64,000 nt of DNA from Geoanaerobacter pelophilus. Lineage in GTDB: Bacteria; Desulfobacterota; Desulfuromonadia; Geobacterales; DSM-12255. A program made the position numbers and the translations under genes. The notes beneath the pieces are model-generated. The model did not search any database, was not told the origin of the DNA, and saw nothing but the letters and a program-made list of their open reading frames with translations. The DNA lies in assembly GCF_018476885.1 (NCBI RefSeq), contig NZ_JAHCVJ010000002.1, forward strand, positions 310,001-374,000, written 5' to 3'. Numbering within the stretch: the first letter of the stretch is position 1; every line of letters starts with the position of its first letter. Positions 35,932-45,301 of this stretch are shown here, one piece after another.

Positions 35932-37479
35932 ATGACCAGCAATAACGGCTATGTCTACCTGATCGGTGCCGGACCTGGCGACCCCGGCCTGATAACGGTC
36001 AGGGGGCTGAACTGCCTGTCCAGGGCAGAGGTAGTCATTTACGACTACCTTGCCAACGACTCCCTGCTCTCCCATGCCGGCAAGAATGCCGAACTTATTT
36101 ATGCCGGCAAGATCGGCGGGGCGCATAATCACGAGCAGTCGCAGATCAATAACCTGCTGGTACAAAAGGCACTGGACGGCAAAGTTGTAGCGCGGCTCAA
36201 AGGCGGCGACCCGTTTGTCTTTGGCCGCGGTGGGGAAGAGTGCGAGGCGCTTAAAGCTGCGGGCATCCCTTTTGAGATTGTTCCGGGTGTAACCGCAGCC
36301 CTGGGCGCAGCAGCCTATGCCGGCATCCCGCTCACCCATCGCGACATCACCACCTCGGTTGCCCTGGTCACCGGCCACGAGCACCCGGCCAAGGAAAATT
36401 CCGAGATCGACTGGCAGCGGCTTTCTCTCGGCAGCGGCACTGTTGTCTTCTACATGGGGGTCAAAAACCTGCAGCAGATCACAACCAACATGATCGACCA
36501 CGGCCGTCCCCCTGAAACCCCGGTTGCTCTGGTCCGCTGGGGCACCAGACCTGAGCAGGAGGTATTGATCGGCACCCTGGCCGATATCGCTGCCAAGGCA
36601 AGAAAAGCCGGGTTCAAGGCGCCGGCCATAACCATTGTCGGCGAGGTGGTGCGGATGCGAGACAAACTCCGCTGGTTTGACTCCCGGCCTCTTTTCGGTA
36701 AGGGGGTGCTGGTTACCCGTGCTACTGACCAGGCAGGCGAATTCACTGCCCTGCTTGAAGAGCTCGGTGCCACGGTCTGGGAGTGTCCGACCATACAGAT
36801 AGTTGCTCCGGAATCGACAGTCGCTATTGATACGGCGATAGCAGAACTTGCCACTTTTTCCTGGGTCATCTTCACCTCGATCAACACTGTCCAACACTTT
36901 TTCACGCGACTCCATGCCTTGGGACTCGACAGCCGTGCCCTCGGCTCTTGCAAGATCTGCGCAGTCGGCCCCAAGACAGCGGCAGCCATTGCCCAACACG
37001 GCATAACACCGGATATGATCCCGCAAAGCTACAAGGCAGAAGGGGTAATTGAGGCCTTCCACTCCATGGAACTCGCGGGGAAGCGGATCTTGTACCCCAA
37101 GGCAGACCGTGCCCGCGACCTGATCCCCAAGGCTCTCGGCGAAATGGGAGCAGAGGTAACAGACCCGGTTGCCTACCGGAACATCCTTCCTGAAGACGTC
37201 CCCCCGGCGATCCTGCAGGCGCTCGAAGAGCGCAAGATCCAGTGTGTGACCTTTACCTCTTCATCCACTGTCGATAACCTGGCGAAGCTCCTCGGCGAGA
37301 ACCGTTTTCTGCACCTACTCGAAGGGGTGGCAGTAGCGGCCATCGGGCCGATCACCTCAAAGACCTGCCAGGAGATGGGGCTCAAGGTAGCCATCGAGCC
37401 GAGCCAATATACTATTGCCACAATGACCGATGAAATAGTACGATACTTCAGTTCACTCCATTCCAACGAGGAGAAATAA
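35932..37479 (+). CDS. cobA-hemD: Fused uroporphyrinogen-III C-methyltransferase / uroporphyrinogen-III synthase
   Basis: The 515-residue protein joins two enzymes. Residues 1 to about 245 are the SAM-dependent methyltransferase ([52 protein letters not shown]). Residues about 255-515 are HemD, with the weakly conserved [10 protein letters not shown] and FTSSSTVDN blocks. HemD closes hydroxymethylbilane into uroporphyrinogen III; CobA diverts it to precorrin-2 for sirohaem and cobalamin. The ribosome site is weak (GGA about nine bases upstream), and a terminator hairpin precedes the gene. hemB follows two bases after its stop. Confidence 0.95.
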   Translation: MTSNNGYVYLIGAGPGDPGLITVRGLNCLSRAEVVIYDYLANDSLLSHAGKNAELIYAGKIGGAHNHEQSQINNLLVQKALDGKVVARLKGGDPFVFGRGGEECEALKAAGIPFEIVPGVTAALGAAAYAGIPLTHRDITTSVALVTGHEHPAKENSEIDWQRLSLGSGTVVFYMGVKNLQQITTNMIDHGRPPETPVALVRWGTRPEQEVLIGTLADIAAKARKAGFKAPAITIVGEVVRMRDKLRWFDSRPLFGKGVLVTRATDQAGEFTALLEELGATVWECPTIQIVAPESTVAIDTAIAELATFSWVIFTSINTVQHFFTRLHALGLDSRALGSCKICAVGPKTAAAIAQHGITPDMIPQSYKAEGVIEAFHSMELAGKRILYPKADRARDLIPKALGEMGAEVTDPVAYRNILPEDVPPAILQALEERKIQCVTFTSSSTVDNLAKLLGENRFLHLLEGVAVAAIGPITSKTCQEMGLKVAIEPSQYTIATMTDEIVRYFSSLHSNEEK

Positions 37480-37481
37480 GC

Positions 37482-38462
37482 ATGTTCTACCCGACTTTCC
37501 GCGCCCGCCGCATCCGTGGTAAAGAAGCGTTCCGCAAGATGGTCCGCGAGACCACCCTCACTGCCAATGATCTGATCTACCCGATGTTTTCCGCCTTCGG
37601 CAAAGGAATCAAGAAGGAGATCTCTTCCATGCCGGGGATCTACCAGCAGTCAATTGAAAACATCGTCGAAGAAGCGCAGGAAGTCCACGCCCTCGGCGTT
37701 CCGGCCGTCATCCTCTTCGGCATCCCGGAAACCAAGGACGCAGTAGGCAGCGACGCCTATGCCGACCACGGCATCATCCAGGAGACGATCCGCGCCCTCA
37801 AGAAGCAGGTGCCAGGCCTGGTGGTGATCACCGACGTCTGCATGTGCGAATATACCGATCATGGCCACTGCGGCATCATCAAGGATGGCGATGTGGACAA
37901 CGATTCTACCCTGGAGCTGCTGGCCAAGGAGGCGCTGTCCCATGCCCAGGCCGGCGCGGACATGGTGGCGCCCTCTGACATGATGGACGGGCGGGTCATG
38001 GCGATCCGCGAAGTACTCGACAATAACGGCTTCAACCATCTGCCGCTGATGAGCTACGCGGTCAAATACGCCTCCGGCTATTACGGCCCGTTCCGCGAAG
38101 CCGCGGAATCTACACCCCAGTTCGGCGATCGCCGCTCTTACCAGATGGACCCCGCCAACAGGCTGGAGGCGATCCGCGAAGCCTCGATGGATATCGAGGA
38201 AGGCGCCGACATCGTCATGGTCAAACCGGGCTTGCCTTATCTCGACATCATCCGCGAACTGCGCAACTACACCAACCTTCCGGTTGCCGCCTACAACGTG
38301 TCCGGCGAGTACAGCATGATCAAGGCTGCCGGAAAGATGGGCTGGATCGACGAAGAGCGGGTCATCCTTGAAACCATGATCTCGTTCAAGCGCGCCGGGG
38401 CCGATCTGATCCTCACCTATCACGCCAAGGAAGTAGCGGCCCTTTTGAAAAAAGGGATGTAG
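37482..38462 (+). CDS. hemB: Porphobilinogen synthase (delta-aminolevulinic acid dehydratase)
   Basis: The 326-residue enzyme carries the cysteine-type zinc site [14 protein letters not shown] and two Schiff-base lysine segments, SYAVKYAS and [11 protein letters not shown]. It condenses two aminolevulinate molecules to porphobilinogen. The triple cysteine site indicates a zinc-dependent catalytic metal. GAGGAG lies eight bases before the ATG. It is the last enzyme of the hem cluster, ahead of a likely terminator. Confidence 0.96.
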   Translation: MFYPTFRARRIRGKEAFRKMVRETTLTANDLIYPMFSAFGKGIKKEISSMPGIYQQSIENIVEEAQEVHALGVPAVILFGIPETKDAVGSDAYADHGIIQETIRALKKQVPGLVVITDVCMCEYTDHGHCGIIKDGDVDNDSTLELLAKEALSHAQAGADMVAPSDMMDGRVMAIREVLDNNGFNHLPLMSYAVKYASGYYGPFREAAESTPQFGDRRSYQMDPANRLEAIREASMDIEEGADIVMVKPGLPYLDIIRELRNYTNLPVAAYNVSGEYSMIKAAGKMGWIDEERVILETMISFKRAGADLILTYHAKEVAALLKKGM

Positions 38463-38506
38463 CAGCGAAAGGAAACGTACCAGCGCAAGGAAATCAGCAG
38501 TACACC

Positions 38507-38543
38507 GTGGGCCTGCCGAAAACGGCGGGCTCACTTGTTTTTT
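38507..38543 (+). terminator. Probable intrinsic terminator after hemB
   Basis: An imperfect 12-base stem (GTGGGCCTGCCG with loop AAAA and CGGCGGGCTCAC) is followed by a T-rich run, TTGTTTTTTG. Two mismatched positions weaken it, but the place, between hemB and the EF-P paralogue, is right. Confidence 0.6.
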
Positions 38544-38594
38544 GTTCCACTATTTGCTAAAAAGTACGCCAATTTAACAGACAGGGAGATACAC

Positions 38595-39158
38595 ATGGTT
38601 ACAACAGGTGATTTCAAGAAAGGACTGGTTATCCAGTTGGATGGCGCGCCGTGCATCATTATTGACGTGCATTACCAGTCCCCTTCAGCGCGTGGCGCCA
38701 GCACCATGGTCAAAACTAAATACCGTAACCTTCTGACCGGGCAGGTTCTGGAAAAGACTTTCCGTTCCGGCGACAAGGTCGAGGAAGCCGACTTTGAACG
38801 CCACAAGGGACAGTTCCTCTATGCCGACGGCGATCGCGGAATATTCATGGACCTTGAGACCTATGAGCAGTTCGAGATGGAAGAAGAGGCGTTCGCCCTG
38901 ATATCCCCCTACCTTCTTGAAGGGACCGAAATGACCCTTGGACTGTTCCAGGGGAGAATGGTCAGCGCAGACCCGCCGCAATCCGTAGAGTTGACCGTCA
39001 CTGAAACCGCGCCGGTCCTGAAGAACGCTACCGCCACAGCCCAGACCAAGGAGGCGGTGCTGGAGACCGGCCTCAGAATCCAGGTGCCACCCTACCTGGA
39101 ATCAGGGGAAAAGATCAAGGTCGACACCAAGGAAGGGCGCTTTCTGTCAAGGGCTTGA
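38595..39158 (+). CDS. efpL: EF-P paralogue of the EfpL/YeiP type
   Basis: ATG at 38595 (MVTTGDFKKG) is chosen because GGGAG lies seven bases upstream and it matches the family N-terminus; the frame extends 60 bases further up. The 187-residue protein has the three EF-P domains. The tip loop that reaches the ribosomal peptidyl-transferase centre reads SPSARGAST at 29-37 with R33, the pattern of E. coli YeiP/EfpL, and not the PGKG loop of lysine-modified EF-P. It should relieve ribosome stalling at proline-containing motifs. Other EF-P genes would be elsewhere in the genome. No modification-enzyme gene (earP, epmA) is adjacent. Confidence 0.82.
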   Translation: MVTTGDFKKGLVIQLDGAPCIIIDVHYQSPSARGASTMVKTKYRNLLTGQVLEKTFRSGDKVEEADFERHKGQFLYADGDRGIFMDLETYEQFEMEEEAFALISPYLLEGTEMTLGLFQGRMVSADPPQSVELTVTETAPVLKNATATAQTKEAVLETGLRIQVPPYLESGEKIKVDTKEGRFLSRA

Positions 39159-39203
39159 CAGGCTTCCCGAAGCCAGCCCTAATTAATTAACTCATTTATT
39201 CTG

Positions 39204-39233
39204 TTGACATTTCAACCGAATTCCTATTATATT
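39204..39233 (+). promoter_or_regulatory. Sigma-70-type promoter for the pyrophosphatase gene
   Basis: A perfect -35 box TTGACA at 39204-39209 and TATATT at 39228-39233 are separated by 18 bases, in an AT-rich gap 75 bases before the hppA start. It is the clearest housekeeping promoter in the window. A further long leader and AGGAGG precede the ATG. Confidence 0.75.
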
Positions 39234-39307
39234 TTTTCGTTTTTGGCACCACCGCACATCAACGCCTATCGATACAGGCAAACAATACACAGGAGGTTTT
39301 TCGTATC

Positions 39308-41359
39308 ATGGAACAGTACGCAGTATATTTCGCCCTGGCATGCGCCGCTGCAGCGGTTGTTTACGGCCTGCTCTCGGCAAACTGGATCCTGTCGCTCCCG
39401 CAGGGGAATGACCGGATGAAGCAGATTGCAGCCGCAATCCAGGAAGGTGCCGGCGCCTACATGAAGCGTCAGTACACTATCATTGCAATTGTCGGTGCCG
39501 TCATGTTCGTTGCCCTTTTTGCGACCCTCGGAGTCAAGACCGCCGTAGGCTTTGCCATAGGCGCACTCTTCTCCGGCCTTACCGGTTTTATCGGCATGTT
39601 TGTCTCGGTTCGCGCCAACGTCCGTACCACCGAAGCAGCAAAATCAGGCATTGAGAAAGCTCTCAACGTCGCCTTCAAAGGTGGCGCAATCACCGGCATG
39701 CTGGTTGTCGGCCTCGGCCTCCTCGGCGTGGCCGGATACTACCTGGCCCTGCAGACGATGATGCCGGGCGCACCGGTAAAAGACGTAGTCAGCCAGCTGG
39801 TCGGCCTCGGCTTTGGCGGCTCGCTGATCTCCATCTTTGCCCGTCTCGGCGGCGGCATCTTCACCAAGGGCGCTGACGTCGGCGCTGACCTGGTCGGTAA
39901 GGTTGAAGCGGGAATTCCCGAAGATGATCCGCGCAACCCGGCAGTTATCGCGGACAACGTCGGCGACAACGTCGGCGACTGCGCCGGTATGGCCGCTGAC
40001 CTGTTCGAAACTTATGCGGTAACACTGATTGCAGCCATGCTGCTCGGAGCAATCGCTTTTGTCGGCAACTCTGCAGCAGTAAGCTATCCGCTGATCCTTG
40101 GCGGCATCTCCATTATTACTTCGATCATAGGCACTTACTTCGTAAAACTCGGCGCAAGCGGGAAAATAATGCCGGCCCTTTACAAGGGACTCATTGCTTC
40201 GGCAGTTCTTGCCTGCATCGCCTTCTATTTTGTTACCGTCCAGATGTTCCCGCAGGGGTTGACCAATGCAGCCGGTCAGACCTTCAGCGCCCTCAATATC
40301 TTTATTTCAGCCATTGTCGGCCTGGTAGTAACCGGAGCCATCTTCTGGATTACCGAGTATTACACCTCCACTGAATACGCCCCGGTTCAGCATATTGCCC
40401 AGGCTTCAACCACCGGTCACGGCACCAACGTCATCGCTGGTCTCGGCGTTTCCATGAAAGCCACGGCAGCACCGGTAATTGTCATCGCTGCAGGGATCAT
40501 CATCTCCTTTCAGTGCGCCGGGGTTTACGGCATTGCCATTGCTGCAGTCTCCATGCTGTCGCTTACTGGCATCGTTGTTGCCATGGACGCTTACGGCCCG
40601 ATCACCGACAACGCCGGCGGTATTGCCGAGATGGCTGAACTGGACAAATCGGTCCGTGACGTTACCGACCCGCTCGACGCAGTCGGCAACACCACCAAGG
40701 CTGTTACCAAGGGATACGCCATCGGTTCTGCCGGTCTGGCTGCCGTTATCCTCTTTACCTCTTACGTTGATGAGCTGAAACTGGTCGGCAAGAACATCAC
40801 CTTTGACCTGTCCGACCCGTACATCATCGTCGGCCTCTTTATCGGCGGCATGCTCCCCTACTACTTCGCTGCTCAGTGCATGGAAGCGGTTGGTAAGGCC
40901 GGTGGCGCAGTTGTCGTTGAGGTTCGTCGCCAGTTCCGCGAGATCAAGGGGATCATGGAAGGCACCGGCAAGCCCGACTACGCTTCCTGCGTCGATATCG
41001 TTACCAAGACCGCTCTCAAGGAGATGGTCATCCCTGGCCTGATCCCGATCCTTGCTCCGGTGATCGTCGGCTTCACCCTCGGCCCCAAGGCGCTCGGCGG
41101 CGTGATCGTCGGCACCATCGTCACCGGTATCTTTGTCGCCATCTCCATGACCACTGGCGGCGGCGCCTGGGATAATGCCAAGAAATACATCGAAGACGGC
41201 CATCACGGCGGCAAAGGGGGCGAGGCCCACAAGGCTGCCGTTACCGGCGACACCGTCGGCGACCCTTACAAGGACACTGCCGGCCCGGCCGTCAACCCGA
41301 TGATCAAGATCATCAACATCGTGTCACTGCTCATCGTGCCGCTGCTCAGCAAGATGTAG
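39308..41359 (+). CDS. hppA: Membrane proton-pumping pyrophosphatase, K+-independent type
   Basis: The 683-residue protein has about 16 membrane helices and the pyrophosphate site [33 protein letters not shown], plus a second DNAGG block. It pumps protons using pyrophosphate hydrolysis. The segment [10 protein letters not shown] has Lys where potassium-dependent enzymes have Ala, which by established family rules marks the K+-independent, proton-pumping class. AGGAGG precedes the ATG. It has its own promoter and terminator, so it is a single-gene unit. Confidence 0.95.
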   Translation: MEQYAVYFALACAAAAVVYGLLSANWILSLPQGNDRMKQIAAAIQEGAGAYMKRQYTIIAIVGAVMFVALFATLGVKTAVGFAIGALFSGLTGFIGMFVSVRANVRTTEAAKSGIEKALNVAFKGGAITGMLVVGLGLLGVAGYYLALQTMMPGAPVKDVVSQLVGLGFGGSLISIFARLGGGIFTKGADVGADLVGKVEAGIPEDDPRNPAVIADNVGDNVGDCAGMAADLFETYAVTLIAAMLLGAIAFVGNSAAVSYPLILGGISIITSIIGTYFVKLGASGKIMPALYKGLIASAVLACIAFYFVTVQMFPQGLTNAAGQTFSALNIFISAIVGLVVTGAIFWITEYYTSTEYAPVQHIAQASTTGHGTNVIAGLGVSMKATAAPVIVIAAGIIISFQCAGVYGIAIAAVSMLSLTGIVVAMDAYGPITDNAGGIAEMAELDKSVRDVTDPLDAVGNTTKAVTKGYAIGSAGLAAVILFTSYVDELKLVGKNITFDLSDPYIIVGLFIGGMLPYYFAAQCMEAVGKAGGAVVVEVRRQFREIKGIMEGTGKPDYASCVDIVTKTALKEMVIPGLIPILAPVIVGFTLGPKALGGVIVGTIVTGIFVAISMTTGGGAWDNAKKYIEDGHHGGKGGEAHKAAVTGDTVGDPYKDTAGPAVNPMIKIINIVSLLIVPLLSKM

Positions 41360-41379
41360 ACGATACGACAGACAGCAAC

Positions 41380-41417
41380 AAAAAAGCGGGGCCGGCAATC
41401 GGTCCCGCTTTTTTTAT
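41380..41417 (+). terminator. Intrinsic terminator after hppA
   Basis: The stem AAAAAGCGGG-g-CCG pairs with CGG-t-CCCGCTTTTT around a GCAAT loop and runs into a T tract. A closely similar hairpin follows the carbonic anhydrase gene 900 bases on. Confidence 0.92.
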
Positions 41418-41493
41418 ACCAAGCATATATTCCAATCTTCAGAGAGACATTAATCAAGCAAATCTAATCATTATTCAATTGATTACGACCTAA

Positions 41494-41533
41494 TTGTAAT
41501 GTATACACAACCTCCAATAATACCTTTGGGCTA
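41494..41533 (+). promoter_or_regulatory. Shared regulatory element upstream of the carbonic anhydrase gene
   Basis: ATGTATACACA (41499-41509, inside the imperfect dyad TTGT...ACAA from 41494) is followed by ACCTTTGGGCTA at 41522-41533, about 32 bases before the carbonic anhydrase ATG. Both blocks recur exactly in the divergent region before the second hydrogenase operon at 55113-55142, with spacing five bases shorter. A GTATAC core is common in GntR-family operators; which regulator binds here is unknown. Confidence 0.5.
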
Positions 41534-41565
41534 TACGTCAAGGTGAAATTTTAATTTAGGAGAGC

Positions 41566-42255
41566 ATGAAAATGAAAGCATTGAAAAGAGTTTTTATCCA
41601 CGTAACTGTTGTAGCATGTCTGGCCTGGTCCGCTGTTGCGGGAGCAAGCGAAGCCGGCAGCGGTGTCTCTGCCGACGAGGCTCTTGCCAAACTGATGGCA
41701 GGCAACAAGGAGTTTATTGCAGGCAATACTGACGGACTTGACCACAAAAGCTCGCCAAGTGTCCGCAAAGACCTGGCAGTAAACGGTCAAAAACCTTATG
41801 CCATCATAGTAGATTGCTCAGACTCGCGGGCAGTACCTGAGATTATCTTTGACAAAGGTCTGGGGGAAGTTTTTGTAATCCGCGTTGCAGGCAACGTAGT
41901 GGCGCCCCACGAACTGGGCTCGATTGAATATGCTCTTGAGCATCTTGGCGCAAAGCTGGTTATGGTTCTCGGTCACAGCAAATGCGGGGCAGTTACCGCA
42001 ACCTACAACTACACTGAAGGCTCAATCGAATCGCCCAATCTCATGAGCCTTGTAGACTCTATAATGCCTGCGGTAACAGCAGCCAAAGCACATGGCGGAG
42101 ACCTGGAAGAGGCCATCACCGAAAATGCCAAACTGGTCGCCGAAGAACTGGAAAAGAAATCTGCTATTATCAAGGAATTTGTTGAGAGCAAAGGCGCTAA
42201 GATTGTGCCAGCTAAGTATGACCTCTACACTGGTGCTGTATCGATACTGCACTAG
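41566..42255 (+). CDS. Exported beta-class carbonic anhydrase
   Basis: The 229-residue protein has a signal peptide with likely cleavage after about residue 27 (SAVAGA/SEAG), then a beta carbonic anhydrase with zinc ligands C84, H137 and C140, and the catalytic dyad D86/R88 (VDCSDSRAVPE, GHSKCGAV). It interconverts carbon dioxide and bicarbonate, here in the periplasm. Most beta enzymes are cytoplasmic, so export is notable. AGGAG lies before the ATG. It forms a single-gene unit with its own terminator and shares an upstream element with the hydrogenase operon. Confidence 0.93.
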   Translation: MKMKALKRVFIHVTVVACLAWSAVAGASEAGSGVSADEALAKLMAGNKEFIAGNTDGLDHKSSPSVRKDLAVNGQKPYAIIVDCSDSRAVPEIIFDKGLGEVFVIRVAGNVVAPHELGSIEYALEHLGAKLVMVLGHSKCGAVTATYNYTEGSIESPNLMSLVDSIMPAVTAAKAHGGDLEEAITENAKLVAEELEKKSAIIKEFVESKGAKIVPAKYDLYTGAVSILH

Positions 42256-42280
42256 ATAGAAGGCACATGATATAATATAA

Positions 42281-42313
42281 AAAGCGGGACCGGTCAGCGG
42301 TCCCGCTTTTTTT
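42281..42313 (+). terminator. Intrinsic terminator after the carbonic anhydrase gene
   Basis: A perfect 12-base-pair stem AAAGCGGGACCG/CGGTCCCGCTTT with a GTCAG loop is followed by a T run. It lies just before the convergent histidine kinase gene end at 42336. Confidence 0.93.
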
Positions 42314-42335
42314 GTAAGTGTCTTTTCAGAAAAAC

Positions 42336-44165
42336 CTAACTTCCCAAAGTGAAATGAAAAGCTGCCCCTTTACCTGGCTCGGCTTCAGCCCAGATCCGGC
42401 CGGAGTGCCGGTCAATGATCCGGGCGACAATGGCGAGGCCAATGCCGTCCCCTTTAAACTCGTGCTGCCCGTGAAGTCGTCCGAATGGCTCAAAGAGATG
42501 CTTGGTATCCTCGATATTAAATCCGATTCCGTTGTCGCGGACCGTGAAGACAACATTCCCTTCGGACGCTTCCATAAAAAATGAGATCTCAGGGGCCTCT
42601 GTTTTCGCTGTGTACTTGAAGGCGTTGCCCAAAAGATTCTGCAGGCACAACTCGATCATGCCACGATCGCCGGTTGCGGTCATGCCATCAGAGATGTGTA
42701 TTGTGGGTGAATGGGTCGCCGACAACTGCAGCGTAGTTACGATCCGTCGCGCAATGGCAGACAAATCTAGCAGTTCGAGGATGCATTCAGCTCGTGACAG
42801 GCGACTCAGCGTCAGCAGGGCATCGATAACATCACGCATCCGCTTGCTGGCAACACCAATTCTTTGAGCGATATAACGCTGCTCCCCTTCAGGGGAAATC
42901 TCGGACAGAATTTCGCTGAACCCTTCCATGCGAGCGATCGGTGCCCGCATTTCGTGAGAAACCGAGTAGATGAACGACTCCAGTTCACTGTTTGCAGCGG
43001 ATAACTCGGCTGTCCGCTCACGAACCCGATCCTCAAGCGTCAGATTCAACTGCACCAGCTCTGCCTCTGCGGCTTTTCGTTCCGTAATATCGTGCATAAT
43101 GGAAAAGAGCAGAAAACGCCCCGCCATGGCAATCGGCGATGAGTAGATCTCGACAGTCCTGATTTCCCCGCTCTTCAGGCGATGAGGGAACACACAGAAC
43201 CCCTTGGTCCTGTTGGCCACGCACTGCATTGCTTTTTCCAGCTCTTCTCGGGGAGCAACATTGATTTCTCCCATATTCATTTTGCGCAGCTCATCCTGGC
43301 TATAACCGTAGAACCTGGACGCACTGCGATTTGCGTCAACAATTGCCCCGTCAGCCGGATCAACAAGGCAAAAAGGGGCATCATGTTCAGCGAAGAGCTT
43401 GCGGAACCGCTCCTCGCTTTCCGCCAGCAATTCCTTTTCCTGAATAATATTCTCTTGGGCCTCTTTGATGGAGTCGAGCATCCGGTTGAACTCCTCGCCA
43501 AGGTTGCCGATTTCATCCCGAGAGTTCACTGTGACCCGCTGGTCAAGCTCCCCCTCACCAACACGCGCCGAAACCGCCCTGATTTCCCGTAACGGTCTGA
43601 TGACCCGCTGCTCCAGAAACCACACGATCAACAATGCCGAGATAAACAGGATAGCGACAATACTAATTAGAGATCCAAGGATTTCATTAACATCGGTATG
43701 GATTGAAGCTGCTGCCATCCCCACATGCAGCCGCCCCAGGTTGCCGTCTAGAAGCGGCAATGAGATGTCGATGATATCGCGATCTGCCGCACGGAGCCGG
43801 ACAATGCCGTGACCGCCCCCATTTATCTTCGGCTTAAGCCCTTTCAGGGCCACCGGAAATTTCTGGCCGAAGGAATGAGCCAGCACCTCTCCGTTAGGAG
43901 CCTGGACAAATAAATACTCGACGTCCTTTTCGGTATTGATCAGCTCGCGAAAAAACATCTCAAGTTGAAATAGTTCCCTGCTCAGTATTGGGTTAATGCA
44001 CTGCGAGGAGATGGCATGGGCTATCGATGCTCCGCGTTTTTCGAGCTTGGATTCAAGGCGCGGCTGCACAAACAACACGACAATCAGGACCATGACGGCA
44101 ACTGTGAGTGCCGATATTCCGAGGACAAAAAGAATAATTTTCCCGCGTAGGCTCAATGTGGCCAT
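42336..44165 (-). CDS. Membrane HAMP-PAS histidine kinase paired with a PhnD-like protein
   Basis: The 609-residue protein has membrane helices at about 10-32 and 165-185 around a periplasmic domain, HAMP (about 187-240), PAS (about 255-370, ending DITERKAAE), coiled coil, HisKA with SVSHEMRAPIARM, and a HATPase with NLLGNAFKYTAK, DNGIGF and GDGIGLAI. It is a complete sensor kinase of the phytochrome-like HisKA class. It follows the lipoprotein binding-protein gene by 12 bases, and the pair is probably one sensory unit. No response regulator is adjacent. Confidence 0.92.
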   Translation of the reverse strand: MATLSLRGKIILFVLGISALTVAVMVLIVVLFVQPRLESKLEKRGASIAHAISSQCINPILSRELFQLEMFFRELINTEKDVEYLFVQAPNGEVLAHSFGQKFPVALKGLKPKINGGGHGIVRLRAADRDIIDISLPLLDGNLGRLHVGMAAASIHTDVNEILGSLISIVAILFISALLIVWFLEQRVIRPLREIRAVSARVGEGELDQRVTVNSRDEIGNLGEEFNRMLDSIKEAQENIIQEKELLAESEERFRKLFAEHDAPFCLVDPADGAIVDANRSASRFYGYSQDELRKMNMGEINVAPREELEKAMQCVANRTKGFCVFPHRLKSGEIRTVEIYSSPIAMAGRFLLFSIMHDITERKAAEAELVQLNLTLEDRVRERTAELSAANSELESFIYSVSHEMRAPIARMEGFSEILSEISPEGEQRYIAQRIGVASKRMRDVIDALLTLSRLSRAECILELLDLSAIARRIVTTLQLSATHSPTIHISDGMTATGDRGMIELCLQNLLGNAFKYTAKTEAPEISFFMEASEGNVVFTVRDNGIGFNIEDTKHLFEPFGRLHGQHEFKGDGIGLAIVARIIDRHSGRIWAEAEPGKGAAFHFTLGS

Positions 44166-44177
44166 ATCAATTTCCGC

Positions 44178-45110
44178 TTAGTTTTCCAGCCCCTTACCCG
44201 CAAGCCATTTTTTCATTTCCCGAATAGAATCATAGGCCTTGTCATCAATTGCTACAAAGCGCTCAGTCATCATCTTGTCAAGCAGCGCCTTGCCCCGGGG
44301 GTTTTTGTGGGCATTCAACAAGATCATGCGCAGCCTCTCCTTGAGTCCCGGATCAAGAGCTGGATGTACGACAAACGGCGGTATTGCATAAGGTTCAGAC
44401 TTGAGCAGGATACGGGTTTTTGCCGTCAATGCCGGCTTGGTCTTGTTTAAATACTCCCAGATCAGGCTGTCAACGGCAGCTCCGTCAACCAGCTTATCAG
44501 CCACTGCCAGGATGGACTTGTCGTGCGACCCGGAAAAGACCGTTTTACTGAAGAAGGCCTTGGTGCTACTTCCTTTTCTGGCAATCAGGTATTCAGGAAC
44601 CAGTTTACCGGTATTGGAAAGGGGATCAGTAAAAGCGAACACCTTTCCTTTGAGGTCATCCAACCCTTTTGCCGAGCTGTCTCTGGGGACAATGATGTAT
44701 GAGTAGTAGACTGTCCCGCCATAGGCCATGGGGGCAGCCAGCAGTTCCATGCCGAATTTCTTGTGGCCGTCGACATAAGGGCCGCTGCAGACGATAGCCC
44801 CCTCAATATCTCGCGCTTCAATCTTGGCGTTGATCTCTTCATAGTTGGTTGCATCAACGTATTGCACCGGTTGGCCAAGTTCAGCCCCGATGTAGTCAAG
44901 GAACTCCCGGTAATAGGCAAAGCCGTCTTGGGGCGTTATCATCCCTCCCACAGCAATTCTGACCGCATCAGGCTTACTTGTTTTTTCGTGGTTTATAGCC
45001 TCGGCCTTTGTCAGATCAATCTTTTTCGACTCTTCCCGGCTGCAGCCGATACAGCTCAGGAGCACAACAATGGTGCATGCAGTAAAGAATCGGCGTAGCA
45101 ACATGCCCAC
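44178..45110 (-). CDS. Orphan lipoprotein PhnD-like solute-binding protein
   Basis: The 310-residue product has a lipoprotein signal with lipobox LSCIGC (lipidated C23). The mature part matches the phosphate/phosphonate-binding PhnD-like family: VGGMITPQDGFAYY, CSGPYVDGHKKFG, TDPLSNTGKLVPEYL and FSGSHDKSILAVADKLVDG. No phn transport genes are near. Its gene precedes a membrane histidine kinase with a periplasmic domain, so a co-sensor role is likely. The ligand cannot be read from sequence; such orphan PhnD-like proteins bind diverse small molecules. Confidence 0.88.
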   Translation of the reverse strand: MGMLLRRFFTACTIVVLLSCIGCSREESKKIDLTKAEAINHEKTSKPDAVRIAVGGMITPQDGFAYYREFLDYIGAELGQPVQYVDATNYEEINAKIEARDIEGAIVCSGPYVDGHKKFGMELLAAPMAYGGTVYYSYIIVPRDSSAKGLDDLKGKVFAFTDPLSNTGKLVPEYLIARKGSSTKAFFSKTVFSGSHDKSILAVADKLVDGAAVDSLIWEYLNKTKPALTAKTRILLKSEPYAIPPFVVHPALDPGLKERLRMILLNAHKNPRGKALLDKMMTERFVAIDDKAYDSIREMKKWLAGKGLEN

Positions 45111-45241
45111 TCCCCCTTCTGGTAGCGCTGATAAACGATAACCGCTAAAAATTAGATAATCATTTTTTAATAATAGCGCATTTTCTAAAGATGCAAAGAT
45201 ATATATTTCTCCACTAAAGGATTTCGCACGGCTAAATGCGA

Positions 45242-45275
45242 AAAAGGCCGACCGGAGTCATCCGGACGGCCTTTT
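45242..45275 (-). terminator. Terminator of the Hya-type hydrogenase operon
   Basis: An interrupted stem AAAAGGCCG-a-CCGG pairs with CCGG-a-CGGCCTTTT around a six-base loop. Read on the minus strand it ends in a T run and lies 27 bases beyond the stop of the protease gene. Confidence 0.85.
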
Positions 45276-45301
45276 AGTTGCGCTGACAGCCAGTACAAGA
45301 C

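Noticed and set aside
35524-37062. 512-codon minus-strand frame opposite hemC and cobA-hemD
   Set aside because: Both plus-strand genes are certain enzymes; the antisense product has no recognisable domain.
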